From the NCBI GenBank assembly GCA_025934735.1, contig JAICWP010000001.1, forward strand, positions 62,001-126,000: 64,000 nt of DNA. Reading direction: 5' to 3'. Within the stretch, counting starts at the first letter, position 1. The number at the start of each line of letters is the position of its first letter. The notes beneath the pieces were generated by a model. The model was not told where the DNA came from and did no database searches. It worked only from the letters and a program-made list of their open reading frames with translations. A program made the position numbers and the translations under genes. This document shows positions 1-8,462 of the stretch, piece after piece. Source of the DNA: Terriglobales bacterium. GTDB taxonomy: Bacteria; Acidobacteriota; Terriglobia; Terriglobales; Acidobacteriaceae.

Positions 1-1124
1 TCTTCTGGCCGGTGTACGCCGCCGCCGGCGTGGGAAACGGGAAGCACGCGGGACAGCCCGCCGGCCAAGCGTTCCACTTCGCGCACCATTTGACCCAGAT
101 TCAACTCCGGCACCACAAATGCCTTTGTCCTCTGCGCCAGCTGGCGGATCCGGTGCTCCGGGAAGGGCCAGGCGGTGATCAGGCGGAACTTGCCCACTCG
201 CCGCCCTTGGGCCCGCGCCAGTTCGATGGCGCGCTGGGCCACGCGCGACGTGATGCCGTAGGAAACCACCACCACCTCTGCATCGTCCACCTTCTCTTCT
301 TCGTACAGGGCGATCTCATCGGCGGCGCGTTCAATTTTTTGCTGCAGGCGCCGCACCAGCTTGTCCTGAGCGGGCACGGTCATCACCGGATAGCCTCGCT
401 CGTCGTGGGTGAGGCCGGTGATGTGAAACTTGTAACCTTCGCCGGCATGCGCCATTTCCGGCACCATGTCGCCATTGGTCTCGTAAGGAAGGTAATCGGC
501 GGGAGGCTTGCTAGTGTGGCGGCGAGGGAAAATTTCAATTTGCTCGGCGGGAGGGATCACCACCTTTTCGGTCATGTGGCCGACCACTTCGTCCATCATC
601 AGCATGACGGGAACACGGAACTGCTCGGCAAAGTTGAAGGCCTGGATGGTCAGGTCGAAGCACTCCTGGGGCGAGTTGGGGCAGAGGGCGATGATTCCGT
701 AATCGCCATGCGAGCCCCAGCGCGCCTGCATCATGTCCGCCTGGGCGGGCAGGGTGGGCAGGCCGGTGGAGGGCCCGCCGCGCTGCACGTTGACGAACAC
801 GCAAGGCGTTTCCGTCATGGCGGCGTAGCCGATGTGCTCCATCATCAGCGAGAAGCCGGGGCCGGAGGTCACGGTGAAAGCCTTGGCTCCGCCCCACACC
901 GCGCCCTGCAGAGCGATGGAGGCAGCCAGTTCGTCTTCCATCTGGATGAAGATACCGCCCAGCGTGGGCACGCGCGCGGCAAAGCGCTCCACCACCTCGG
1001 TGGAGGGAGTAATGGGATAACCCGAGGCAAAACGCGCGCCCGCTGTGAGCGCGCCTTCACAGCAGGCATGGTCGCCGTCTAGAAAGTGCACGCCGGTGAG
1101 GACGCCGCGGGGATCAGCGTGCAT
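1..1124 (-). CDS. korA: 2-oxoacid:ferredoxin oxidoreductase, alpha subunit (3' end outside window)
   Basis: Oxidative decarboxylation of a 2-oxoacid (probably 2-oxoglutarate) with CoA and ferredoxin. Reading the complement from ATG at 1124 gives about 374 residues with no stop. The pyrimidine-binding signature GYPITPSTE sits at residues 35-43, followed by the family blocks VTSGPGFSLMMEH, NVQRGGPSTGLPT and RWGSHGDYG, then a C-terminal domain with a VVVSYG strand. A good AAGGAGA ribosome site lies at 1131-1137. The start overlaps the end of the upstream ferredoxin gene by 11 bases, so both are one operon; the beta subunit is expected just left of the window. Substrate (2-oxoglutarate versus branched-chain or pyruvate) cannot be settled from the alpha subunit alone. 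Confidence 0.88.
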   Translation of the reverse strand, partial: MHADPRGVLTGVHFLDGDHACCEGALTAGARFASGYPITPSTEVVERFAARVPTLGGIFIQMEDELAASIALQGAVWGGAKAFTVTSGPGFSLMMEHIGYAAMTETPCVFVNVQRGGPSTGLPTLPAQADMMQARWGSHGDYGIIALCPNSPQECFDLTIQAFNFAEQFRVPVMLMMDEVVGHMTEKVVIPPAEQIEIFPRRHTSKPPADYLPYETNGDMVPEMAHAGEGYKFHITGLTHDERGYPVMTVPAQDKLVRRLQQKIERAADEIALYEEEKVDDAEVVVVSYGITSRVAQRAIELARAQGRRVGKFRLITAWPFPEHRIRQLAQRTKAFVVPELNLGQMVREVERLAGGLSRVLPVSHAGGGVHRPE

Positions 1125-1371
1125 CAGCCGTCTCCTTGTTGGGCGTTGCCTGGGGCTGCGGCTGGCGGTAACCAAAGATTGCGAAATCGGGACAGTACAT
1201 GCCGCACAGGTCGCAACCGCTGCATTTTTCCGTTGCCACCACGTGCGGCGGGTGGTAACCCTTGGAATTGAAGGCGGAAGAGAGCGCCAGCACCTTGGTG
1301 GGACAGAATTCCACGCAGAAGCCGCACGCCTTGCAGCGTTCGACCACAATTTTGACCGCACCTTTGGCCAT
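1114..1371 (-). CDS. korD: 2x[4Fe-4S] ferredoxin subunit of 2-oxoacid oxidoreductase
   Basis: 85 residues with two complete CxxCxxCxxxCP clusters at C13/C16/C19/C23 and C50/C53/C56/C60, so two 4Fe-4S centres. This is the delta or ferredoxin subunit that carries electrons from the thiamine enzyme encoded by the overlapping korA. The ATG at 1371 is preceded by GGGG at suitable spacing; an upstream TTG at 1404 would add 11 residues and is less likely. The 11-base overlap with korA suggests translational coupling. The symbol rests on its position next to korA. Confidence 0.87.
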   Translation of the reverse strand: MAKGAVKIVVERCKACGFCVEFCPTKVLALSSAFNSKGYHPPHVVATEKCSGCDLCGMYCPDFAIFGYRQPQPQATPNKETADAR

Positions 1372-1501
1372 GATCCCCCACTTGCCGCGCATGGCGGCCG
1401 GCAATCAGGAACCATTATGAATTCGAATGTTGCAGGGTGGTGTGATGTGGGTCACGAAGCGACGTGAGGAGGGACACAGGGCGCAGCCGTGGAGCAGGTC
1501 T

Positions 1502-3328
1502 TCAGGCTTTCATTTCTTTTTTGCGCACGGCGATCCCCAGCTCCTTCAGTTGCGCTTCGCTGACCGGGGTGGGCGCGTCCACCATCAGGTCCACGGCCTT
1601 GGCCGTCTTGGGGAAGGGAATCACTTCGCGCAGGCTGTCCGCTCCCGCGAGAATCATCACAATGCGGTCCAAACCGAGCGCAATGCCGCCATGCGGCGGC
1701 GTGCCGTACTCCAGCGCCTCCAGAAAAAATCCAAAGCGGGCCTTGGCTTCCTCATCGCTCATGCCCAGCGCGTGGAAAATTTTCTTCTGAATGTCCTGGC
1801 GGTGAATACGGATCGAGCCGGAGCCCAGTTCGGTGCCGTTCAGCACCACGTCGTAGGCCAGGGCACGCACTGCCGCCGGATCGGACTCCAGCTTGTCCAT
1901 GTCCTTTTCGTGCGGCGAGGTGAAGGGATGATGCGCTGCCGCCCAGCGCTTGCCCTCCTCGTCCCACTCGAACATGGGAAAGTCGGTCACCCAGAGAAAA
2001 TGGAAATCGCCGCGCCGGAACGCGCCATGGCGCTCGGCATATTTCTGGGCCAGAGCCACGCGCAGCGCGCCCGCGGCCGTGTAAACCGCGGCATCATGCT
2101 GCTTGACCTCGGGGCCGACAATGCTCTCCGAGGGATGCTCCCCGGGGTGCTCGTTGCCGGCCACCAGCACCAGCAGGTCGTCGCCCTCGGCGCCGCTCAG
2201 TTCGCGTACCTTGGCCATGGCCTCGGGGAAGGATTTCTCCAGGCGCTTGGCGTCCTCAAACAGCTTAGCGTTCCTGCGCTCGCCGAACAGCGGCTTGATG
2301 TCGTCGCGTTCCTTGCGCGAAAGCTCGCCCACCTTGGGGATGCGGATGGCCACCACGGGCAGCCGTGGGTCCACGTTCAGCGTCTTCAGGTTTTCCGGCG
2401 CGAAGGCCTGGCGCACGTCGGTCATCGAGGGCAAGCGCAAATCGGGCTTGTCGGAGCCGTACTTGCGGATGGCCTGGTCGTAGGTCATGCGCAGAAATGG
2501 CGTCTTGATCTCCTGCCCCGCGGCGCGGAAAGCCGCCGTGAGGAATCCCTCCACTACCTCGAACACGCGGTCGGGCTGGGGGAAGGTCATCTCCAGGTCC
2601 ACCTGGGTGAACTCGGGCTGCCGGTCGGCGCGCAGGTCCTCATCGCGGAAGCAGCGCACGATCTGGAAATACTTGTCGAAGCCGGAGATCATCAGAATCT
2701 GCTTGAACAGCTGCGGCGATTGCGGCAGGGCATAGAACGAGCCCGGGTACACGCGGCTGGGCACCAGGTAGTCGCGGGCGCCCTCGGGAGTGGAACGGGT
2801 CATAAAGGGCGTTTCGATATCGAAAAATCCCTGTTCAGCCAGGTAGCGGCGAATGGCGAGGCTCACCTTGTGCCGCATTTCGATGTTGAACTGCATCTTC
2901 TCGCGGCGCAGGTCCAGGTAGCGGTACTTGAGGCGCATTTCCTCGTTGGGCAGCACCGGCTCCCCGGGCAAGAAAGGAGGCGTTTTGGAAACATTCAGGA
3001 TGCGCAGCTCTTGCGCCACCAGTTCGATTTCACCCGTGGCGATGTTCTTGTTGACCAGGTTGGGCTCGCGCTGCTTGACCAAACCGGTCACCGCGATCAC
3101 GTACTCCGAGCCCAGGTGCGCGGCCTTTTCGTGCAGCGCCGGGTTGAGCTCCTTGTTGAACACCACCTGGGTTACGCCGGTGCGGTCGCGCACGTCCACA
3201 AAAATCAGGTTGCCGTGGTCGCGCAGACGGTTCACCCAGCCCATAAGCACGGCGCGCTGGCCGGAATCCGCCGGGCGCAGCGTCCCGCAGGTATGGGTGC
3301 GTCGCAGGTCGCCTAGAAAGTCGAGCAA
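1502..3328 (-). CDS. aspS: aspartyl-tRNA synthetase, bacterial type
   Basis: 608 residues, the usual length for bacterial AspRS. Charges tRNA with aspartate in the cytoplasm. An N-terminal OB-fold anticodon-binding domain (WVNRLRDHGNLIFVDVRDR) is followed by class II catalytic motifs: the motif 1 region with TRSTPEGARDYLVPSR, then QSPQLFKQ, motif 2 FRDEDLRADRQPEFTQ, and motif 3 GGIALGLDRIVMIL near the C terminus, with the bacterial GAD insertion between motifs 2 and 3. The start is TTG at 3328, which gives the family-typical MLDFLGDLRRTHTCG opening; an ATG is absent there. Whether it is discriminating or also charges tRNA-Asn cannot be read here. Confidence 0.97.
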   Translation of the reverse strand: MLDFLGDLRRTHTCGTLRPADSGQRAVLMGWVNRLRDHGNLIFVDVRDRTGVTQVVFNKELNPALHEKAAHLGSEYVIAVTGLVKQREPNLVNKNIATGEIELVAQELRILNVSKTPPFLPGEPVLPNEEMRLKYRYLDLRREKMQFNIEMRHKVSLAIRRYLAEQGFFDIETPFMTRSTPEGARDYLVPSRVYPGSFYALPQSPQLFKQILMISGFDKYFQIVRCFRDEDLRADRQPEFTQVDLEMTFPQPDRVFEVVEGFLTAAFRAAGQEIKTPFLRMTYDQAIRKYGSDKPDLRLPSMTDVRQAFAPENLKTLNVDPRLPVVAIRIPKVGELSRKERDDIKPLFGERRNAKLFEDAKRLEKSFPEAMAKVRELSGAEGDDLLVLVAGNEHPGEHPSESIVGPEVKQHDAAVYTAAGALRVALAQKYAERHGAFRRGDFHFLWVTDFPMFEWDEEGKRWAAAHHPFTSPHEKDMDKLESDPAAVRALAYDVVLNGTELGSGSIRIHRQDIQKKIFHALGMSDEEAKARFGFFLEALEYGTPPHGGIALGLDRIVMILAGADSLREVIPFPKTAKAVDLMVDAPTPVSEAQLKELGIAVRKKEMKA

Positions 3329-3650
3329 GAGTTGGTTTCGCCTTGTGTTGGAAATGCCGCTTGCGCGGAAGGATGATTATAAATGTACGGGTGGGAACAA
3401 CCAGTGACGTGTGGCAGCAGAAGGCGTCATGCAGAGGGCCTTTAGGCCCGAAGCATCTCGCGCGCACTACAACGCTTTGTAGCGCTGCACGCGAGATCCC
3501 TCGCGGCTGAAGCCATTCGGGATGACGCCGGAAGAATACTCGGGGTTGCGGCCCTGCAAGAAATTGCTTGCTGTTGCCTTCAGCGGTATTAGCTATGTGT
3601 CGTAGGAGACTGGGAAACCTTGAATCTTTGAAACCTGAGAAACCTTGCGT
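3329..3650. other. intergenic region with dispersed repeat words
   Basis: No coding region supported. The part at about 3450-3525 contains an imperfect palindrome (arms around CTCGCG...CGCGAG, centred on a CTACAACGCTTTGTAG inner stem) ending in CGGGATGAC, a word that recurs at 6262-6310 and 36720-36740. The part at 3612-3650 has repeated GAAACCTTG-like words seen also at 10150-10210 and 47515-47590. Confidence 0.5.
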
Positions 3651-4151
3651 CTATTGCGCCGCCGTGGCCTGCTGGAACTTGAGCAGCCATTTGCCGCCCT
3701 GGTTTACCCACACCGAGCTGACGTGCTGGTAGCGGGGCGCGTGCTCGTCGCCGATGCGCATCTGCACGATCGCGTCGTAGGTGACCACGGCAGCGTTGTC
3801 ATTGAGCGGCAGGACCTTGGCATCGTATATGGAATAGTTTTCCAGGTTGACGACGTTCAATCCCTCCATCATCTCGTCCTTGCTGTAAACCTTGGCATCG
3901 GGCGCAACTTCCAGAAAATCATCGGTAGTGATGTTCTTGAAGAAATCCACATCTTTGCGCTTCTGTGCCTCAGGCAGCGACTTCTCCTTGGCCAGCAGAA
4001 GCTCGGTCAAGGAGGCGTTGGTAGCGGCTGAGCTTTCGGACTTCGCGGTCGCGGATGAGGGCGAGTTGGCTGCAGTTTTGGGCGGATCATTCGCGGCTAA
4101 AGTGGCAACTGGCAGGACAATCAGGAGCACGCAAAGAAAGGACTTGATCAC
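3651..4151 (-). CDS. secreted DUF4440 / SnoaL-like (NTF2-fold) protein
   Basis: 166 residues starting at GTG 4151, with a GGAGG ribosome site just upstream. An N-terminal signal peptide (MIKSFLCVLLIVLPVATLAA) is followed by a Ser/Ala/Thr-rich linker and an NTF2-like domain with the DUF4440 pattern: an ELLLAKEKSLPEAQKRKDVD helix, the FFKNITTDDFLEV strand, and a C-terminal SVWVNQGGKWLLKFQQ strand. Exported, probably periplasmic. Members of this fold bind small ligands or are catalytic, but no function is established for this one. It lies between aspS and hisS on the same strand. Confidence 0.8.
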   Translation of the reverse strand: MIKSFLCVLLIVLPVATLAANDPPKTAANSPSSATAKSESSAATNASLTELLLAKEKSLPEAQKRKDVDFFKNITTDDFLEVAPDAKVYSKDEMMEGLNVVNLENYSIYDAKVLPLNDNAAVVTYDAIVQMRIGDEHAPRYQHVSSVWVNQGGKWLLKFQQATAAQ

Positions 4152-4184
4152 GGCAACCTCCGGCCGGCCCGGTGCCGGGCTGGC

Positions 4185-5564
4185 TTACTTCTGTTCGCCT
4201 GATTGTATCCTGCCCGCCAGCTCAGAACGAGGCACAGACTGCTGCTGGCCGGTGCCCAGGTGCTTGAGGGCAAAGGTGCCGCCCTGCACCTCGTTTTCGC
4301 CGACGATCAAGGCGAAGCGGGCGCCCAGCTTGCTGGCTGTTTCCAGCGACTTCTTCAGTCGAAACGACTCGTCGCCCAAATCAACCACGATTCCTGCCTG
4401 GCGCAGTTCGCGGGCCAGGCGCGCCGCCTCGCGGTTCATGCCCGCCCCCAGGGGCGCAATGTAAACATCTGCCGGCTTGGCCAATTGACCCGCTGTTTCC
4501 TGCAGCGCCAGCACCACCCGGTCTTCGCCAATGGCGAAGCCAATGCCGGGCGCCTGCGGCCCGCCCAGGGCTTCGGAGAGACCATCGTAGCGGCCGCCTC
4601 CCAGGATGGCGTTCTGCGCTCCCAGCGCGCCATGGGTGAACTCGAAAGCGGTACGGGTGTAGTAATCCAGTCCGCGCACCAGGCGATCGTTGAGCATGAA
4701 AGGCACGCCCACCGCCTTCAGGACCTCTTGCACTGCGCTGAAGTGCTGGCGGCAGGGCTCATCCAGGTACTGGCTGATGCGCGGCAGTTTTTCGATGATG
4801 GGTTGGTCCTCGGGCACTTTGCAGTCAAAGACGCGCAGCGGATTCGTGACGGCGCGGCGCTGGCAGTCGGCGCACATCCGCGCCTTCACCGGTTCCAGAG
4901 CCTGGCGCAGCGCCGCATCATAGGACGCCCGATCATTGGCGCAGCCCACCGAGTTCAGCTCCAGCGTCCAGTTTTTAATGCCGAGCCTGTCAAGCAGTGT
5001 GGCCAGCATCTCCAGAACTTCGGCGTCGCGCAGCGGCGATTCGCTGCCCGCGGTGGGCGGTCCAATCGCCTCCGCCCCAATCTGATAGAACTGGCGATAG
5101 CGGCCCTTCTGCGGACGCTCCCGCCGAAATTGCGGCCCAATGTAGTAGAGCTTCTGCACTCCCGGCCGGTCCCACAGCTTGTGCTCGATGTAGGCGCGCA
5201 CCACCCCGGCGGTGTTTTCCGGGCGAAGGGCTAAGTACGTACGTTGCGTTGACCCAGCCGGCGTTTTAGTCTCAGCGCGTGCTTCGGCTGGAGCCGGTCC
5301 CACAATTGTTCCTTCTGGACTCTTTACCTCGTAAGCTTCTCGCTTAAGGCTCGGTCGATCTTCCCAAGAGAACATCTCCTTGGAGACTATGTCCGTTTCT
5401 TCTCCAACGGATCGCTGAAAAAGTTGAAGCTCTTCGATAATGGGCGTGCGGATTTCCTGGAAGTTGTAGGTGCGGAACACCTCGCGCGCCGTGCTTTCCA
5501 CAAAGTTCCACAGCGCCGTCTCCGGCGGCAGCAGGTCGCGGGTTCCTCGTATCGCTTTGATCAT
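4185..5564 (-). CDS. hisS: histidyl-tRNA synthetase
   Basis: 459 residues, slightly longer than the usual 420-430. Class II synthetase: motif 1 region RGTRDLLPPETALWNFVE, motif 2 TYLALRPENTAGVVRAYIEH, QFRRERPQKGRYRQFYQIGAEAIG, the histidine-specific GLDYYTRTAFEF, motif 3 GGGRYDGL and GIGFAIGEDRV, then a C-terminal anticodon-binding alpha/beta domain. The extra length is an insertion between motif 1 and motif 2 around residues 80-100 (VGPAPAEARAETKTPAGS). ATG at 5564 begins the canonical MIKAIRGTRDLLP. Confidence 0.97.
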   Translation of the reverse strand: MIKAIRGTRDLLPPETALWNFVESTAREVFRTYNFQEIRTPIIEELQLFQRSVGEETDIVSKEMFSWEDRPSLKREAYEVKSPEGTIVGPAPAEARAETKTPAGSTQRTYLALRPENTAGVVRAYIEHKLWDRPGVQKLYYIGPQFRRERPQKGRYRQFYQIGAEAIGPPTAGSESPLRDAEVLEMLATLLDRLGIKNWTLELNSVGCANDRASYDAALRQALEPVKARMCADCQRRAVTNPLRVFDCKVPEDQPIIEKLPRISQYLDEPCRQHFSAVQEVLKAVGVPFMLNDRLVRGLDYYTRTAFEFTHGALGAQNAILGGGRYDGLSEALGGPQAPGIGFAIGEDRVVLALQETAGQLAKPADVYIAPLGAGMNREAARLARELRQAGIVVDLGDESFRLKKSLETASKLGARFALIVGENEVQGGTFALKHLGTGQQQSVPRSELAGRIQSGEQK

Positions 5565-5605
5565 GCGGAAGCTATCTCGCTGACTGGCTGACTAGCTCAG
5601 CACGC

Positions 5606-5681
5606 AGCAGTTAGCATGTAGCACTTAGCCAGCGGCGATTCGCTTCAGGGGCTAAATGCTAACTGCTAATTGCTAAGTACT
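5606..5681. repeat. degenerate GCTAA-word inverted repeat
   Basis: The left part (AGCAGTTAGCATGTAGCAC) and the right part (GCTAAATGCTAACTGCTAAT) are imperfect inverted copies of a repeated TTAGCAN unit. The right arm runs into the stop codon of the gamma-carbonic-anhydrase-like gene (TAG at 5673-5675), so the repeat supplies that stop. Confidence 0.6.
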
Positions 5682-6194
5682 CCTTTCCTTCAAATACTCT
5701 TCTTTGTATCCCAAATAATTCCGCCCGTAGCGCAGGATCAGTTCCTGGCTATCCTTGTCCTCGATCTTCTTCCGAAACTTGCCCGGCGAGCCCATCCACA
5801 GCGAATAGGGCTCAACCACGGTGCGCTCGGGAATGAGCGTGCCCGCGGCAATGATGGAACCGGTGCCGATGCGCGCGCCGTTCAGGATGATGCAGCCCAT
5901 GCCGATCAGGCAGCGGTCCTCGATGACGCAGCCGTGCAGCGTGACCGAATGACCCACCGTCACCCAGTCACCCAGAATGACCGGGTACTGCTCCTTCATG
6001 CCGTGCAGGACACTGCAATCCTGGATGTTGGAGTTGGCGCCCACTCGAATGGAATGCACGTCGCCGCGCAGCACCGCGTTCATCCACACGCTGGCGTGCT
6101 CGCCCAGTACCACGTCGCCGATAAGCTGCGCCGACTCATCCACAAACGCCGTGCGCGGCACCTGCGGCGTCTTCCCCTTGTAGGAACGGATCAT
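5673..6194 (-). CDS. gamma-class carbonic anhydrase-like hexapeptide protein
   Basis: 173 residues made of left-handed beta-helix hexapeptide repeats with a C-terminal helix (YGRNYLGYKEEYLKE). The three expected zinc histidines are visible: H64 in NIQDCSVLHG and H82 and H87 in VGHSVTLHGC. This is the YrdA/PaaY/CaiE-type family, some members of which hydrate CO2 while others are thioesterases, so activity is not certain. The family's conserved RGD is present in AVLRGDVHSIRVG. The stop codon falls in an intergenic repeat. It lies between hisS and glgC on the same strand. Confidence 0.88.
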   Translation of the reverse strand: MIRSYKGKTPQVPRTAFVDESAQLIGDVVLGEHASVWMNAVLRGDVHSIRVGANSNIQDCSVLHGMKEQYPVILGDWVTVGHSVTLHGCVIEDRCLIGMGCIILNGARIGTGSIIAAGTLIPERTVVEPYSLWMGSPGKFRKKIEDKDSQELILRYGRNYLGYKEEYLKERST

Positions 6195-6261
6195 GTTTCA
6201 AAGGAAATTGAGCGTAACACGACGGGCGCGAACGCTTCCAGCGGAGTGCGTGCTAAGCGAC

Positions 6262-6313
6262 TGTCATCCCGAACGAATTTCGACTCGGGCATGCGCCCTC
6301 GCTCAATATGACA
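6262..6313. repeat. TGTCATCCCGAGC-type dispersed word, inverted pair
   Basis: CTGTCATCCCGAACGA at about 6260-6276 faces CAATATGACAG at 6303-6313, a weak inverted pair whose outer word TGTCAT(C/A) recurs beside other genes in the window (3515 region, 36725 region). Placed between glgC and the gamma-carbonic-anhydrase-like gene. Confidence 0.45.
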
Positions 6314-6327
6314 GTCGAAGCGTGAAG

Positions 6328-7578
6328 CTATTCCGACGTGAAGTAATCCACCGTAACGGGGTTCTCAAACAGGGAGTAGTCGCGGGTGACCACGGTGATG
6401 CCGCTATCGGTCACGAAATAACGCTGGCGGTCGGCCTCAGTGTCATAGCCGACCACGGTGCCCTCGGGAATATGCACATCGCGGTCAATAATGGCGCGGC
6501 GGATGCGGCAATGCCGGCCCACATTCACGTGGGAAAACAGAATGCTGGAATCCACCTCGCTGTAGGAGTTGATGCGCACGTCGGGAGAAAGCACGCTGTT
6601 GCGCACCACGCCGCCCGAAACGATGCAGCCGTTGGAGACGATGGAGTCCATGGCTACTCCCATGCGTCCCGGCTCGGCAAACACAAACTTGGCGGGCGGA
6701 TACTGCCGCTGATGGGTGCGGATGGGCCAGTGCTCGTCATAAAGGTTGAATACAGGAGACACCGACACAATATCCATGTTGGCTTCGTAATAAGCTTCCA
6801 GCGTGCCTACGTCGCGCCAGTACAGAGCCTCCTTCTTGTTTTCGTCAATGAAGTTGAAGGAATACACCTTGTAGTCGTCCACCATCTTGGGCAGGATGTC
6901 GTGCCCGAAATCGTGCGAGGAATTGGGATCTTCGGCGTCCTTGAGCAGCACCGGAATGAGCACATCGGTGTTGAACAGATAAATGCCCATGGAGCCCGAA
7001 ACCATGCGCGGGTTATAGGGCGAGCGGGTGTCGGTGCGCTGCGGCTTCTCCTCAAAGCCCACAATGCGGCCCTCGCGGTCCACGTCCACCACGCCGAAGC
7101 GGTAGGTCTCGCTGGGGTCAATCAGAATGGTGGCCAGGCTGACGTCGGCGCCGGAATCCTGGTGCTGCTGCAGCATCAGCCCGTAGTTCATCTTGTAGAT
7201 GTGGTCGCCGGAAAGGATGAGCACGTGCCGCGGCTGCTCCGAGCCGATGGAGTAAATGTTCTGGTAAACCGCATCGGCCGTTCCCATGTACCAGTTCTCG
7301 CTCACCCGCTTCATGGGCGGCAGAATCTCGATGAACTCGCCCATCTCCCGCGCCAGAATGTTCCAGCCCTCGCGGATGTGGCGGTTCAGGGACAAGGCCT
7401 TGTATTGGGTGAGAATGTAAACCCGGCGCAGGTCGGAGTTGACGCAGTTGGAAAGAGTGATGTCAATGATGCGGTACATGCCGCCGAAAGTGACTGCCGG
7501 CTTGGCGCGGTCGCGGGTCAGGGGGTAGAGGCGTTCTCCCGCCCCGCCCGCCAACAGCACTCCAAGGGTATCCTTCAT
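6328..7578 (-). CDS. glgC: glucose-1-phosphate adenylyltransferase (ADP-glucose pyrophosphorylase)
   Basis: 416 residues, normal length. Makes ADP-glucose for glycogen synthesis. The N-terminal nucleotidyltransferase signature LAGGAGERLYPLTRDRAKPA is near residues 9-28, followed by FGGMYRIIDITLSNCVNS, GTADAVYQN, the LSGDHIYKMNY metal site, and the sugar-phosphate loop VGFEEKPQ. The C-terminal third is a left-handed beta-helix (SIVSNGCIVSGGVVRNSVLS). ATG at 7578 follows a CGGAG ribosome site. Confidence 0.97.
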   Translation of the reverse strand: MKDTLGVLLAGGAGERLYPLTRDRAKPAVTFGGMYRIIDITLSNCVNSDLRRVYILTQYKALSLNRHIREGWNILAREMGEFIEILPPMKRVSENWYMGTADAVYQNIYSIGSEQPRHVLILSGDHIYKMNYGLMLQQHQDSGADVSLATILIDPSETYRFGVVDVDREGRIVGFEEKPQRTDTRSPYNPRMVSGSMGIYLFNTDVLIPVLLKDAEDPNSSHDFGHDILPKMVDDYKVYSFNFIDENKKEALYWRDVGTLEAYYEANMDIVSVSPVFNLYDEHWPIRTHQRQYPPAKFVFAEPGRMGVAMDSIVSNGCIVSGGVVRNSVLSPDVRINSYSEVDSSILFSHVNVGRHCRIRRAIIDRDVHIPEGTVVGYDTEADRQRYFVTDSGITVVTRDYSLFENPVTVDYFTSE

Positions 7579-7686
7579 AGCGGCTCCGCTGGACTGCGCT
7601 CAGCGGCGGCCAAGCGCCGCAGCGCAAACCTTAGATGCTAGCACAATCAACGGTACGGATAACGGATTGAGCGACTTACACCGGGG

Positions 7687-8001
7687 CTAGGCGGCATCGT
7701 CGGCGCTGATCTTCAGCGATCTGAGGAATTTCATGTCCTGAGAATTGAGCTTGAACTCGGGCATGCGGGTGCGCGCCGTGATGGTGGGGCGGCGGCGCGA
7801 GGGCTTCTCGTCCTGCTTGTTGAAGCCGATAGTAGCTTCCAACACCAGGAAAATGTCGTACCCCCCGGCCTTAATGCGGGAAATGACGTCGGCAATCTGC
7901 TCGGATTCTGTGAGCGACTCGCTGATGGCGTCGCCCAATTCTTTGATCAGCTTCTTGAGTTGTTGATCCACACTTCCCCCGCAGCGCCCAGCCTCACCCA
8001 C
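7687..8001 (-). CDS. conserved hypothetical small protein
   Basis: 104 residues from GTG 8001, which has AGGAG at 9-10 bases. An internal GTG at 7971 would give 94 residues but its purine run is too close. The N-terminal half is a predicted amphipathic helix pair (DQQLKKLIKELGDAISESL and SEQIADVISRIKAGGYD); the C-terminal half is basic (KPSRRRPTITARTRMPEF) and ends in an acidic tail. No family recognised. The coding-like composition and the lack of any better ORF on the opposite strand support a real gene. Function unknown. Confidence 0.6.
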   Translation of the reverse strand: MGEAGRCGGSVDQQLKKLIKELGDAISESLTESEQIADVISRIKAGGYDIFLVLEATIGFNKQDEKPSRRRPTITARTRMPEFKLNSQDMKFLRSLKISADDAA

Positions 8002-8042
8002 CAGGACAGGGCTCCTACATCATTCGATGCCGGAGAAGGGCG

Positions 8043-8450
8043 TTGCGTTTCGCCCCCGGGCCAAACTCCTGCCGCGCGGCTGGTAAAATGCAACCAGTGG
8101 CACAGACATCGGGGATTTCGACAGCTCGCAAGCTAGGCTTGGTGGCGCGGGTGGCCACACGGGTGGCGGTTCGGCAAGCGGGGCAGAGCCGGCGCATCTC
8201 GGCGCTGGGCCGCGCCAGCCGGGTCACTTTCTCGCATTTTCGCCGAGTACTGGGCCTGCTCTGGCTGCAGGTGACCGGCTTCTTCTTTCTGGCCCTTGCG
8301 TTCCTGGGCGGCGGGGCGCTGGCTGAGGAATATCCCAAGTACCAGGCGGGCAAGATCAGCGCTGGGCGCCTGCTGCTGGCAGCCGCTTTTATGCTCCTGT
8401 TTGCCTACTTTGGAGTAAGCTCCTTCTGGCGCGTGCGAAAAAAAACCTGA
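8043..8450 (+). CDS. hypothetical membrane protein
   Basis: Up to 135 residues. An internal ATG at 8088 (residue 16) is an equally plausible start. A basic, Arg-rich N-terminal 60 residues is followed by two transmembrane segments (VLGLLWLQVTGFFFLALAFL and LLLAAAFMLLFAYFGVSSFW) separated by a short polar loop, and a basic C terminus. It ends 12 bases before the mutase gene on the same strand, so the two may be cotranscribed. No family recognised. Confidence 0.6.
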   Translation: MRFAPGPNSCRAAGKMQPVAQTSGISTARKLGLVARVATRVAVRQAGQSRRISALGRASRVTFSHFRRVLGLLWLQVTGFFFLALAFLGGGALAEEYPKYQAGKISAGRLLLAAAFMLLFAYFGVSSFWRVRKKT

Positions 8451-8462
8451 GCGGGGGCTGAC

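Noticed and set aside
1427-3316. Long plus-strand ORF opposite aspS
   Set aside because: It mirrors aspS, which has complete class II signatures; the opposite frame has no domain signal and an odd His/Gln/Arg-rich composition.
6193-7641. Long plus-strand ORF opposite glgC
   Set aside because: glgC on the other strand is clear; this frame is its shadow.
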